Shown here one piece after another: positions 44,479 through 55,849 of a stretch of DNA of 64,000 nucleotides; position 1 is the stretch's first letter, and every line of letters begins with the position of its first letter. The notes under the pieces are model-generated. The model saw only the letters and a program-made list of their open reading frames with translations, did no database searches and was not told the DNA's origin. Position numbers and translations under genes: made by a program. The stretch comes from Allobosea sp. WAO (GTDB lineage: Bacteria > Pseudomonadota > Alphaproteobacteria > Rhizobiales > Beijerinckiaceae), in the NCBI RefSeq assembly GCF_001509835.1, contig NZ_JXTJ01000003.1:372001-436000 (forward strand). The letters run 5' to 3'.

Positions 44479-46713
44479 TCAGCGGAAGCGTGTCAGGCTC
44501 GGCCCGGCTGGCAGTTCGCCGATGCCGGCCTGGATCGAGGTCCGGGCTGCCCGCGGCGCCTCGACCGCCTTGAACATAGCGCCCATCGACGACAGCACCT
44601 CGAAGGAACGGCGCGGCATGTGCCCGGCATTGGCGCCGGCGCTCGGCTGCGCCGGGCCGGTGTTCTTCGCCACGGTCGCCTTGTCGGCGCCCTGCGGCGC
44701 GACGCCCGGAATCGGCTTGATCTCGATGCCCTGATGGGCGAACGCCATGATCTCCTTCCAGACCATCGCCGGCAGCGAGCCGCCGGTCATGTTGTTGGTC
44801 TCGGAGGAATCGTCGTTGCCGAACCAGACCGCGCCGACGAGATTGCCGGTGTAGCCGACATACCAGGCGTCCTTGTAGCCATTGGTCGTGCCGGTCTTGC
44901 CGGCGCTGATCACGCCGTCGAGCGCCGCCCGGCGGCCGGTGCCGGCCGTCGGCACGGTCGACAGCATCTGGTTCATTTCCTGCGCCACCTGGGTGCTCAG
45001 CACTTGGGCCGGGGCAGGCTCGTCGCGGTCGTGCCGGTAGATCTCGTCGCCGAGCGAGTTGCGGATCTCGAAGGCGGCATAGGGTTTGGCCCGCTTGCCG
45101 CCATTGGCGAAGACCGAGAAGGCGGCCGCCTGGTCGATCACGGTGACCTCGGCGGCGCCGATCGGCAGCGACACCGTGTCGGTGAGCGGCGTGGTCAGCC
45201 CCATGGCCCGGCAGGTCTCGACGATCTTGTTGCGGCCGATGCGGGCCGCGCGGGCCTCGTGCGTCTCGCCGGTCGCCTTGCCGATGGCGATCGACATCTG
45301 CACGGGGATCGTATTGATCGACTTGGCGAGCGCCACGGTGAGCGGCATCGAGCCGGAATAGGAGCGCCCGTAATTGTTCGGGCACCAGTTGCCGATGCAG
45401 ACCGGCCGGTCGGTGACGATCGTCGTCGGCTTGTAGAGTCCGGCGCTCATCGCCGCGGCGTAGACATAGGGTTTGAACGAGGAACCGGGCTGGCGCAGGC
45501 TCGAGGTCGCGCGGTTGAACTGGCTCGCGCCATAGTCGCGCCCGCCGACGATGGCGCGCACGGCACCGTCCGGGTCCATGATCACCGTCGCAGCCTGACG
45601 GGCGCGGTAGGCCTGTCCGTGCTGGCGCAGGATGCTCTCCACCGCCTCGTCGGCGCGCTTCTGGATCGCCGGATCGTGCGGCGTCTTCACGGTCAGCACG
45701 CGCTCGGGACCGATCTTGCCGTCCTCGGCGAGCTTGCGGACCTCGTCGAAGGCCCAGTCGAGATAGTAGTCCGGGCTTGAATCGCGGCGCCGGTCGATCG
45801 GCTTGGCCGGGTTGCGGCGGGCGGAATCTATCTGCCCGGCCGTCATGAATCCGGCATCGACCATGGCGCCGAGCACGTCATTGGCGCGGGCGCGCGCCGC
45901 CGGCAGGTTGACATGCGGGGCGAACTTGGTCGGCGCCTTGAACAGGCCGGCGAGCATGGCGGCCTCGGCGATCGTGACGTCCTTGGCCGACTTGCCGAAA
46001 TAGTAGTCCGCCGCCGCCGCGACGCCGAAGGTGCCGCCGCCCATATAGGCGCGGTCGAGATAGAGCTTCAGGATCTCGTTCTTGGTCAGCCGGTATTCGA
46101 GCCAGATCGAGAGGAAGGCTTCCTTGATCTTGCGGTCGAGCGAGCGCTCATTGCTGAGGAAGAGGTTCTTGGCGAGCTGCTGGGTGATCGACGAGCCACC
46201 CTGCACGACGCCGGAAGCCCGCGCATTGACGGTCAGTGCCCGGAAGGTGCCGAAGATGTCGATGCCGAAATGGTCGTAGAAGCGCCGGTCCTCGGTGGCG
46301 AGCACCGCCTTGATCAGATGGTCCGGGAGCTCCTCGAGCTTCAGCGAATCGTCATGCCTCGCGCCGCGATGGCCGATCTCCGAGCCGTAGCGGTCGAGGA
46401 AGGTGACGGCGAAGACCTGGTTCTTCAGCGCATCCTCGCGGCCTTCGCGAAAGGCCGGGATCGCCAGCAGCAGCATGACGATCGAGCCGGCAATGCCGAC
46501 ATTCAGGCCTTCGCTGACGAGTTCGGTGGCGAGGCGCTTCGGCCCGCGGACGGTGAGGCGGTCGGTCGCGCTGCGGATGCGCTCGTAGATCTCTCCGGCG
46601 CGCCGGCCGGCGGCATAGAGCGAATCGTCGAGCCATGAGTCTGCGGCGAGCGCCGAGCGCTTCAGGCGGGTCGTCCAGCGCGCCTTCCTGAACTCGATCA
46701 CGGACCGGGCCAC
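44479..46713 (-). CDS. bifunctional penicillin-binding protein 1A
   Basis: A 744-residue class A penicillin-binding protein that polymerises and cross-links peptidoglycan. An unusually long cytoplasmic N terminus precedes the membrane helix at about 70-88. The GT51 domain has E141 in TEDRRFYDHFG and QGGSSITQQLAKN. The transpeptidase has S411-S-F-K414, S465-I-N467 and K606-T-G. Length and motifs are complete. The C-terminal tail of about 90 residues is low in complexity. It is separated by about 200 bases from the methyltransferase gene behind it. Confidence 0.94.
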   Translation of the reverse strand: MARSVIEFRKARWTTRLKRSALAADSWLDDSLYAAGRRAGEIYERIRSATDRLTVRGPKRLATELVSEGLNVGIAGSIVMLLLAIPAFREGREDALKNQVFAVTFLDRYGSEIGHRGARHDDSLKLEELPDHLIKAVLATEDRRFYDHFGIDIFGTFRALTVNARASGVVQGGSSITQQLAKNLFLSNERSLDRKIKEAFLSIWLEYRLTKNEILKLYLDRAYMGGGTFGVAAAADYYFGKSAKDVTIAEAAMLAGLFKAPTKFAPHVNLPAARARANDVLGAMVDAGFMTAGQIDSARRNPAKPIDRRRDSSPDYYLDWAFDEVRKLAEDGKIGPERVLTVKTPHDPAIQKRADEAVESILRQHGQAYRARQAATVIMDPDGAVRAIVGGRDYGASQFNRATSSLRQPGSSFKPYVYAAAMSAGLYKPTTIVTDRPVCIGNWCPNNYGRSYSGSMPLTVALAKSINTIPVQMSIAIGKATGETHEARAARIGRNKIVETCRAMGLTTPLTDTVSLPIGAAEVTVIDQAAAFSVFANGGKRAKPYAAFEIRNSLGDEIYRHDRDEPAPAQVLSTQVAQEMNQMLSTVPTAGTGRRAALDGVISAGKTGTTNGYKDAWYVGYTGNLVGAVWFGNDDSSETNNMTGGSLPAMVWKEIMAFAHQGIEIKPIPGVAPQGADKATVAKNTGPAQPSAGANAGHMPRRSFEVLSSMGAMFKAVEAPRAARTSIQAGIGELPAGPSLTRFR

Positions 46714-46909
46714 CTTCAGAATGCCGCGGGTCAGGCCCGCCGCGTCCCTGGACCGGAGGCAGATGTCCGGCCCAGCCTACCGAGATAAGCCTTGCCGGCC
46801 TCTGACGGAAGGGGCTTGCGCGGCCTGTGGTCACCAGCAGGTTTCAGGCCAGCACGCCCGTCTCGTTTCGGTACGGAAATGACCCACGCATCGTGCCATT
46901 TCTGGCGCT

Positions 46910-47692
46910 TCAGGCCTTCGTCGCGACCAGCGCGAAACGGGTGGAGGACACCAGCCGCAGAGCATCGTGCAGAGCGGCGCTGCGCTGCTGCGCCCGCACC
47001 ACCTGCCGGTAATCCGCTGGCTCGATCCGGGCGAAGCCGGCCTCGCGCAGCATCGCGCCGAGGCGTTCATAGCTCAGCCCGTCGCGGAAGAAGAAGCGCT
47101 GGGTGATCGAGTCGAACGTCTCCCGGTCGCTGGTATGGACAGTGCCACCGCTGCGCTCGCGCAACCAGGTCGCGCTGCGGTTGATCAGGTTCTGAAGCCA
47201 GGAGCGGTTGATCCAGTCGCCGTCGATCACCAGGAGCTTGCCGCCGGGCTTCAGCACGCGGAACCATTCGGCGAAGGCGGCTTCAGGATCGGTCAGGGTC
47301 CAGACCAGATGCCGCGTCACCAAGGCGTCGTAGCTCTCGTCATCGTCGAGCAGGCGCTCGGCATCGCCCGCCAGAATCCTCGCCTTGTCGCCATGCTTGG
47401 CGCGGGCACGGGCGAGCATGTCCTCGGAAAAGTCGATCGCCGTCACCTTGTGGCCGAGCGAGAGCAAAGCGCGGGTGATCTCGCCGGTGCCGCAGGCAAG
47501 GTCGAGCACCTCGAGCGGAGGCGTCCCGAAGGATTGGCGCAGCAGGCTCTGGAAGGCGGCGAGTTCGGCGTCCGACTTGATCGCATGGCCGACCTGCTGG
47601 TCGAAGCTCGCGGCGCGGCTCGACCAATAGGCGCGGATCTCCTCCTTCAGCGAGTAGTTCGCGCCGGGGCTGTGTGCGTTGCTGTCTGGCAT
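46910..47692 (-). CDS. class I SAM-dependent methyltransferase
   Basis: A 260-residue methyltransferase with SAM motif I VLDLACGTGEITRALL, the acidic end of strand 2 in VTAIDFSEDML, GDAERL, and the post-motif RVLKPGGKLLVIDGDW. The substrate-binding region (150-230) does not reveal a known acceptor. It lies 46 bases downstream of the FecE-like ATPase and reads in the same direction, so it is probably the last gene of the iron-complex import operon. It may modify the imported ligand or a biosynthetic intermediate. Confidence 0.87.
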   Translation of the reverse strand: MPDSNAHSPGANYSLKEEIRAYWSSRAASFDQQVGHAIKSDAELAAFQSLLRQSFGTPPLEVLDLACGTGEITRALLSLGHKVTAIDFSEDMLARARAKHGDKARILAGDAERLLDDDESYDALVTRHLVWTLTDPEAAFAEWFRVLKPGGKLLVIDGDWINRSWLQNLINRSATWLRERSGGTVHTSDRETFDSITQRFFFRDGLSYERLGAMLREAGFARIEPADYRQVVRAQQRSAALHDALRLVSSTRFALVATKA

Positions 47693-47738
47693 CGGCTTGC
47701 GTCGCTTGGAACGGTTGGCGGACCTGAAAGCACGGACC

Positions 47739-48530
47739 TCAGAGGGCGGCAAGCTCCGGCCTGCCACGTTGGCTGGACTTGCGCGCCGAGCCCTGGACCA
47801 CGACGAAGGGGGCCTCGCCATCGCCGGTCTCGACCCGGGCGACGACACCATAGACCTCTTCGAGCAGCGCCGGGGTGATGATTTCGCGCGGCGGGCCGAG
47901 CGCGACGAGACGCCCTTTCGCCAGCACCATCACCTTGTCGGCGATGCGCAGGGCCTGGTTGAGATCGTGGATCGCGATCAGAACGCAGATCTTCTTCTCG
48001 CGGGCGAGGCGGGCGACGAGGCTCAGCACCTCGAACTGGCGGTGCAGGTCGAGCGCGCTGGTCGGCTCGTCGAGCAGCATGATCTCGGGCTGGCGCACCA
48101 GCGTCTGGGCGATCGAGACGAGCTGGCGCTGGCCGCCGGAGAGCTCGCCGAGGCCGCGAAAGGCGAGCTCGGCGATGTCGAGATCGTGAAGCGCCTGGTC
48201 GATCGCGGCGAGCTCCTCGTCGCCGACGCCCCAGGAGCCGCCCTGCTTACGGGCGAGCAGGACCGATTCATAGACGGTCAGCACCGCGTTCACGGCTGTG
48301 TCCTGCGGCAGGTAGCACGGCGCCTTGCCGGCGCTGCTGACGATCTCGACCGCGCCGGCGCCCGTGGCCATGCCGGCGATGCGGCGGAACAGGCTCGACT
48401 TGCCGGCGGCGTTCGGGCCGATTACCGCGACGACCTCGCCGCCGAGCATGTCGGGCGTGCTGATGCCGGTGAGGATCTGGCGCTTGCCATAGGCGACGCC
48501 GACTTCGCTGAGGGCGAGGCGCTTCACCAT
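47739..48530 (-). CDS. iron-complex ABC transporter ATP-binding protein
   Basis: A 263-residue FecE/FepC-type ATPase. Walker A is GPNAAGKSS, the signature LSGGQRQLVSIAQTL, Walker B IMLLDEPTSALD, and the switch histidine IAIHDLNQALRIAD. It powers uptake of a siderophore, haem or corrinoid through the membrane permease encoded just before it, whose stop it overlaps by seven bases. Full length. Confidence 0.93.
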   Translation of the reverse strand: MVKRLALSEVGVAYGKRQILTGISTPDMLGGEVVAVIGPNAAGKSSLFRRIAGMATGAGAVEIVSSAGKAPCYLPQDTAVNAVLTVYESVLLARKQGGSWGVGDEELAAIDQALHDLDIAELAFRGLGELSGGQRQLVSIAQTLVRQPEIMLLDEPTSALDLHRQFEVLSLVARLAREKKICVLIAIHDLNQALRIADKVMVLAKGRLVALGPPREIITPALLEEVYGVVARVETGDGEAPFVVVQGSARKSSQRGRPELAAL

Positions 48531-49612
48531 GAACGCCTCCGGCTGGTCAGGATCAGGCTGAAGAAGAACGGCACGCCGACCAGGGCGGTGACGACGCTGA
48601 TCGGGAAGATCAGCCCGGGGATCAGCGATTTGCTGACCACCGAGGAGGCCGAGAGCAGCGCGGCTCCCGCCAGTGCCGAGGCCGGCAGGAAGAAGCGCTG
48701 GTCCTCGCCGATCAGCATCCGCGCGATATGCGGGCCGACGAGGCCGATGAAGCCGATCGTGCCGACGAAAGCGACCGGGACCGAGGCGAGCAGGGCGACG
48801 AGCAGCATCGTCTCCAGCCGCAGCCGCTTGACGTCGATGCCGAAGCTCGCCGCCTTCTCGTCGCCGAGCCGCAGCGTCGTCAGCGCCCAGGCGCGGCGGG
48901 CGAAGAGCGGCAGGCAGAACAGGAGCACCGCAGAGGTGATGGCGAGCTTGTGCCAGCTCGCCTTGGTCAGCGAGCCCATCATCCAGAACACCACCGCGCC
49001 CAGCGCCTGCTCGGAGGCGAAGAACTGCAGCAGTGCCAACAGGGCGTTGAAGGTGAAGACCAGCGCGATGCCGAGCAGCACCACGGTTTCGGTGGTGACG
49101 TCGCGGCGTTGGCTCAGCATGTGGATCAGCAGCGAGGCGCCCATCGCCATGATGAAGGCGTTGAGCGGCACGACATAGTCGATGGCGAACGGCACGATCG
49201 AGACGCCGAAGACCAGCGCAAGCGCCGCGCCGAAGCTCGCCGCCCCGGAGATGCCGAGCGTGAACGGGCTCGCCAACGGGTTGTTGAGCACGGTCTGCAT
49301 CTGCGCGCCGGCAATGGCGAGCGCCGCGCCCGTGACCACGGCCATCAGTGCCACCGGCAGGCGGATGTCCCAGATCACCACGCGAACTGCGGCCGGTGCT
49401 GTCGACGGCGAGAGCAGGGCGTCGACGACCTGGCCCATGCTGTAGCGGGCCGGTCCGAGCATCAGGTCGACCAGGAAGCAGAGCAGCAGGGCGGCGGCAA
49501 AGCCGGCCAGCAGCAGCTTGCGGCGGAAGGCGAGCGCCCGATAGGCCTCGCGGCCTTGAGCTGGCGACGGTTCGGCCGCCGCCTTGTCCACCATGACGGG
49601 CGCCAGGCTCAC
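48524..49612 (-). CDS. iron-complex ABC transporter permease (FecCD family)
   Basis: A permease of about 362 residues with about nine to ten helices. It has FecCD hallmarks: LRLPVALMAVVTGAALAIAGAQMQ in part, NPLASPFTLGISGAASFGAA, and GTIGFIGLVGPHIARML. GTG 49612 overlaps the stop of the binding-protein gene (GTGA) and has GAGGCGG a few bases upstream. ATG 49594 is an alternative without such a site. Only one permease gene is present, so it must form a homodimer. Confidence 0.92.
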   Translation of the reverse strand: MSLAPVMVDKAAAEPSPAQGREAYRALAFRRKLLLAGFAAALLLCFLVDLMLGPARYSMGQVVDALLSPSTAPAAVRVVIWDIRLPVALMAVVTGAALAIAGAQMQTVLNNPLASPFTLGISGAASFGAALALVFGVSIVPFAIDYVVPLNAFIMAMGASLLIHMLSQRRDVTTETVVLLGIALVFTFNALLALLQFFASEQALGAVVFWMMGSLTKASWHKLAITSAVLLFCLPLFARRAWALTTLRLGDEKAASFGIDVKRLRLETMLLVALLASVPVAFVGTIGFIGLVGPHIARMLIGEDQRFFLPASALAGAALLSASSVVSKSLIPGLIFPISVVTALVGVPFFFSLILTSRRRSW

Positions 49613-50751
49613 TTGGCCGCCTCGAGCGAGACCCACAGGCCGGGCTCGTAAGGCAACGGCAGGAAGCGCTGGTGCAGCACCTTCATGGTTGCGTCGGGAT
49701 CGACGTCCTTGAACAGATCGGGATGCAGCCATTTGGCGATCTGCTGGATCGCCACGAACTGGTAGGGGCTGTTGTAGAACTGGTGCCAGATGCCGTGGAC
49801 GCGGCCGTTCTTCACCGCCGCCGTCTGCGTGAAGGCCGGGCGCTTCATCAGGTTGGCCAGCTTGCGGCGGGCTTCCGTCATGTCGGCGCCGGCGCCGAGG
49901 CCGACCCAGTTGCCGCCTGGGACGTAGCCGTCCCAGCTGCTGCCGGTCACGATCACGATATCGGGATTGTCGGCGACGATGCGCTCCGGGTTGATCGTGC
50001 CGAAGGTGCCGGGGATCAGCGGTGTCGCCAGGTTACGGCCGCCGGCGAACTCGACCATCTTGCCGAAATTCTCGTTGCCGAAGGACATGCAGCAATCGTC
50101 GGAATAGCCGCCGGCGCGCTCGACCATGACGAGCGGGCGCTTGAGATCGCCGACCTTGGCGAGGCGGTCGGTGACCAGCGCGATCTGTTCGGCGCGGTAC
50201 TTGATGAAGTCCTCGGCGACCTGCTCCTTGCCGAAGAGCTTGCCGATCAGCCGCATCGACGGCTCGGTGTGCTCGAACGGCTTTTCGCGGAAGTCGACAT
50301 AGACGACGGGGATGCCGACGGAAGCCAGCTTCTCGACGAGCTTGGCCTCGTCGCTGGCGACCTTGGCCTCGATGTTGAGGAAGAGCACGTCCGGCTTCAG
50401 CGCGATCGCCTGCTCGATGTCGAAGGCGCCTTCCTTCATGCCGCCGAAGGTCGGCAGCTTCGCGATCTGCGGATAGCGCGCGAGATAGGCCTTGTAGTTC
50501 TCGGGGTCGGCCTTGCCGAGATCGTCGCGCCAGCCGACGACGCGCTTGAACGGCTCGTCCTTGTCGAGCGCGGCGACGAAATACATCTGCCGGCCCTCGC
50601 CGAGGATGATCTTGCGCACCGGTGCCTCGACCTCGACCTTGCGGCCGATGATGTCGGTCACCGTGATCTTCTCGGCCGCGGCGGGCAGGATGGTGGCCGC
50701 CAGGACGCCGGCAGCGGCGAATGCGCGCAGGAAGGTCCGTTTCGTCAGCAT
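49609..50751 (-). CDS. iron-complex ABC transporter substrate-binding protein
   Basis: A 380-residue periplasmic binding protein of the FecB/BtuF type (two lobes joined by a helix). The signal peptide is residues 1-26 (KRTFLRAFAAAGVLAATILPAAA). ITVTDIIGRKVEVEAPVRKII is the family opening. The conspicuous YSDDCCMSFGNENFGKMVEFAG segment carries paired cysteines that may bind metal or haem. It is the first gene of the operon binding protein-permease-ATPase-methyltransferase. An AT-rich palindrome cluster lies just upstream. Confidence 0.9.
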   Translation of the reverse strand: MLTKRTFLRAFAAAGVLAATILPAAAEKITVTDIIGRKVEVEAPVRKIILGEGRQMYFVAALDKDEPFKRVVGWRDDLGKADPENYKAYLARYPQIAKLPTFGGMKEGAFDIEQAIALKPDVLFLNIEAKVASDEAKLVEKLASVGIPVVYVDFREKPFEHTEPSMRLIGKLFGKEQVAEDFIKYRAEQIALVTDRLAKVGDLKRPLVMVERAGGYSDDCCMSFGNENFGKMVEFAGGRNLATPLIPGTFGTINPERIVADNPDIVIVTGSSWDGYVPGGNWVGLGAGADMTEARRKLANLMKRPAFTQTAAVKNGRVHGIWHQFYNSPYQFVAIQQIAKWLHPDLFKDVDPDATMKVLHQRFLPLPYEPGLWVSLEAAK

Positions 50752-50821
50752 CGGAGCGCTCTTGAATGAGGAATTCTTCGGTCCAAATAGGAGCGCAACA
50801 GTATTCGGTCAATAATCATAG

Positions 50822-50866
50822 ATTTTAATCATTCTAAATAAAGATTAGAATCAATCAAAATTGATT
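50822..50866. promoter_or_regulatory. AT-rich palindromes upstream of iron transporter
   Basis: In a short AT-rich patch are ATTCTAA-N7-TTAGAAT (50831-50851) and the overlapping AATCAAT-CAAA-ATTGATT (50849-50866). The segment 50822-50838 also ends in TTCTAAA with TCA before it, matching the right half of the Irr box TTTAGAA-N3-TTCTAAA, with the left half degenerate. Iron control by Irr, Fur or RirA is likely but not proven. Confidence 0.6.
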
Positions 50867-50944
50867 AGGTTGAGCGCTGCCCATCAGGCGCCGCGCGGGG
50901 CTTGCGGTGCTTTCCTCGGCGCGCGTGACGGGGCATAAGCGGCC

Positions 50945-51469
50945 ATGGCTTCATCACCGATCGAGAGCCCGCCCTTCTGGCGGTCGAAATCCCTTGAGGA
51001 GATGACCGAGGCGGAGTGGGAATCGCTCTGCGACGGTTGCGGGCGCTGCTGCCTGGTCAAGCTCGAGGACGAGGACACCGGACGCATCCTGGCGACCGAT
51101 GTCGGCTGCCGCCTGTTCGATGCCGGGACCTGTCGCTGCCGCGACTACGAGAATCGTTCGCAGACCGTGCCGGATTGCGTGACGCTGACCCCGGACGCGG
51201 TGCGCACGCTCTCCTGGCTGCCGCCGACCTGTGCCTATCGCCTGGTCGGGGAGGGCAAGGATCTGCCCTGGTGGCATCCGCTGGTTTCGGGCGATCCGCA
51301 GACCGTGGTCGAGGCCGGCGTCTCGGTGCGGGGCCGCGTCTATGCCAACGAGGATGAGATCGGCGAGGACGAGATCGTCGAGCGCCTCGTCAACTGGCCG
51401 CTGCGCTGGCCGGCGGCGGCGCGCGTGAAGCCCGGAGCGGCTCGCGCCAAGAAGGCAGGTCGAGGCTGA
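50945..51469 (+). CDS. YcgN family cysteine-cluster protein (UPF0260)
   Basis: A 174-residue protein of the YcgN/UPF0260 family. It has the conserved cysteines [14 protein letters not shown] near residues 29-42, then [16 protein letters not shown] and PDCVTLTP. The CxxCxxCC motif suggests binding of an iron or zinc cluster. ATG 50945 gives the normal start. It is divergent from the iron-complex transporter; a shared response to iron is possible. Function not established. Confidence 0.88.
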   Translation: MASSPIESPPFWRSKSLEEMTEAEWESLCDGCGRCCLVKLEDEDTGRILATDVGCRLFDAGTCRCRDYENRSQTVPDCVTLTPDAVRTLSWLPPTCAYRLVGEGKDLPWWHPLVSGDPQTVVEAGVSVRGRVYANEDEIGEDEIVERLVNWPLRWPAAARVKPGAARAKKAGRG

Positions 51470-51668
51470 GTCCGGCGTTCCCTTCGAAGATCCCCGAGCC
51501 GCATTGGCGGCAAGCGGGTCGGTCCCAGGTTGCGCTCATTGATTGTTCATCCGCTTTTGGGCATGACCACGCCGCGCGGGCGCGCTGCACAGGCAGGCTC
51601 CGCGGACTCGAAACCATGCGGGCGCGCCGGCGTTGATGGCGGCGACAAACTCGGAAGAGGCTGGGCTT

Positions 51669-54353
<2,685 letters not shown>

Positions 54354-54360
54354 GGCAGGC

Positions 54361-54414
54361 TAGAGCCCGTTCCGATCGATCAGCTTGCACCGCAAGCTGA
54401 TCGATCCGGCTCTA
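54361..54414. terminator. large hairpin after ppdK
   Basis: A perfect 15-bp stem GATCGATCAGCTTGC (54374-54388) with an ACC loop, inside an outer pair TAGAGCC / GGCTCTA. No T run follows. It lies seven bases after the ppdK stop, between convergent genes, and may protect or end both transcripts. It may also be an intergenic repeat. Confidence 0.7.
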
Positions 54415-54429
54415 AGCGTCGCCGCTGGT

Positions 54430-55410
54430 TCACGGCGTGATCAGGATCGCGCCGTTGACCCGGCGCGCTTCCGCGGCCTCGTGGACCGCAGCGATGTCGT
54501 CGAGGGAAAAGCGTGCGCCGATCTCCACGGCGACATCTCCCTTGGCCACGGCATCGAAGAGGTCGGCGGCATTGGCCCGAAACGTCGCCGGGTCGGCATT
54601 GTGCGGGAAGACGGATGGGCGCGTCAGGAAAAGGCAGCCCTTCTTGTTCAGCAGTTCCGGCTCGATCGCTGGCGCCTTGCCTGAGGCCGCCCCATAGCTG
54701 ACGACGAGGCCGAAGGGCGCCGCGCAGTCGAGCGACTGGATCAGCGTGTCCTTGCCGATCGCGTCGTAGACGACCCGTGCCTTGCGCCCGCCCGCAGCCT
54801 CGATGAAGGCGTCGGGCCAGGCGGGGTCGTTGAGGTCGATCACCGCCTTGCAGCCTGCCGCCAACGCGGCGTCGCGCTTCTGCGGCGAGCCGGTGGTGCC
54901 GATGACAGTCGCGCCCAGCGCCGTCGCCCAGCGCGTCAGGATCTGGCCGACGCCGCCGGCCGCCGAATGGACGAGCAATAGGTCTCCGGGCTCGACGCGG
55001 TGCGTCTTGCGCAGCAGGTACTGCGCGGTCATGCCCTTGAAGAGCAGCGTCGCGGCGGCCTCGTCAGAGACACTGTCGGGGAGCTTGACCAGCTTGTCGG
55101 CCGGCACGTTACGCCTGTCGGCATAGGCGCCGACACCGGCATGCATGTAGGCGACCCGCTCGCCCATGGTCCATCCACTCACCTCTGCGCCGAGCGCCTC
55201 GATCACGCCCGCGGCCTCGAAGCCGAGCCCGGTGGGCAGCGGCAGCGGATAGACGCCCTTGCGCTGATAGACGTCGATGAAGTTGAAGCCGATCGCCGTC
55301 TGGCGCAGCGTGACCTCGCCCGGTCCCGGCGCCGGAAGCTCGCGTCGCGTGACGGAAAGGACGCTCGGCGGTCCGAAGGTTTCGAGAACAACGCTGCGGC
55401 TTGTCGTCAT
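54430..55410 (-). CDS. NADPH:quinone oxidoreductase family protein
   Basis: A 326-residue medium-chain dehydrogenase/reductase of the zeta-crystallin (QOR) type without zinc ligands. It has TAIGFNFIDVYQRKGVYPLPLP, the Rossmann motif HSAAGGVGQILTRWA, and VVYDAIGKDTLIQSLDC. It reduces quinones or enones with NADPH. It is divergent from an ArsR-type regulator with a perfect operator between, so induction by an electrophile or oxidant is likely. Confidence 0.9.
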   Translation of the reverse strand: MTTSRSVVLETFGPPSVLSVTRRELPAPGPGEVTLRQTAIGFNFIDVYQRKGVYPLPLPTGLGFEAAGVIEALGAEVSGWTMGERVAYMHAGVGAYADRRNVPADKLVKLPDSVSDEAAATLLFKGMTAQYLLRKTHRVEPGDLLLVHSAAGGVGQILTRWATALGATVIGTTGSPQKRDAALAAGCKAVIDLNDPAWPDAFIEAAGGRKARVVYDAIGKDTLIQSLDCAAPFGLVVSYGAASGKAPAIEPELLNKKGCLFLTRPSVFPHNADPATFRANAADLFDAVAKGDVAVEIGARFSLDDIAAVHEAAEARRVNGAILITP

Positions 55411-55454
55411 GTCGCTTCCGCTCCAGAGATGATCGTCGCAATGGGGCACATCAC

Positions 55455-55478
55455 AAGGTACGATACAAGTCGTACCTT
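55455..55478. promoter_or_regulatory. ArsR-type operator palindrome
   Basis: A perfect inverted repeat AAGGTACGA-TACAAG-TCGTACCTT with 9-base arms and a six-base spacer lies midway between the divergent quinone oxidoreductase and ArsR-like genes. It is the obvious binding site for the ArsR-like protein. Confidence 0.8.
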
Positions 55479-55507
55479 TCGCTGCTCCAACCTGAAGGGC
55501 TGACACG

Positions 55508-55849
55508 TTGCCAGATGAAAACGGCCATCCCGCCGTCGACGAAATCGAACTCGGCGCGGTTTTCGCGGCGCTGGCCGATCCGTTGCGCCGGCAGGTGGTG
55601 CTGACGCTCGCAGCGGCGCCTGACGAGATCCGCCATTGCAGCGCGTTCGACCTCCCGGTCACCAAGGCGACGCGCACCCATCATTTTCGGGTATTGAGGG
55701 AGGCCGGCCTGATCCGGCAAGTCGATCTCGGCAACAGCCGCACCAACCAGTTGCGCCTGTCTGATCTGCAGGCGCGCTTCCCCGGTCTCGCCGATCTCCT
55801 GCTGTCGGAGGCTGCGAACATCGGCACCGCGAAAGGAGGAGCGGCATGA
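55508..55849 (+). CDS. ArsR family transcriptional regulator
   Basis: A 113-residue winged-helix repressor: AVFAALADPLRRQVVLTLAAAP, then KATRTHHFRVLREAGLIRQVDLGNSRTN. The metal-binding CxC of the ArsR/SmtB metal sensors is missing; only one cysteine (HCSAFD) is present. It probably senses an organic or redox signal. The start is TTG at 55508. Its stop overlaps the following HAD gene by four bases. The divergent oxidoreductase is the likely target. Confidence 0.88.
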   Translation: MPDENGHPAVDEIELGAVFAALADPLRRQVVLTLAAAPDEIRHCSAFDLPVTKATRTHHFRVLREAGLIRQVDLGNSRTNQLRLSDLQARFPGLADLLLSEAANIGTAKGGAA

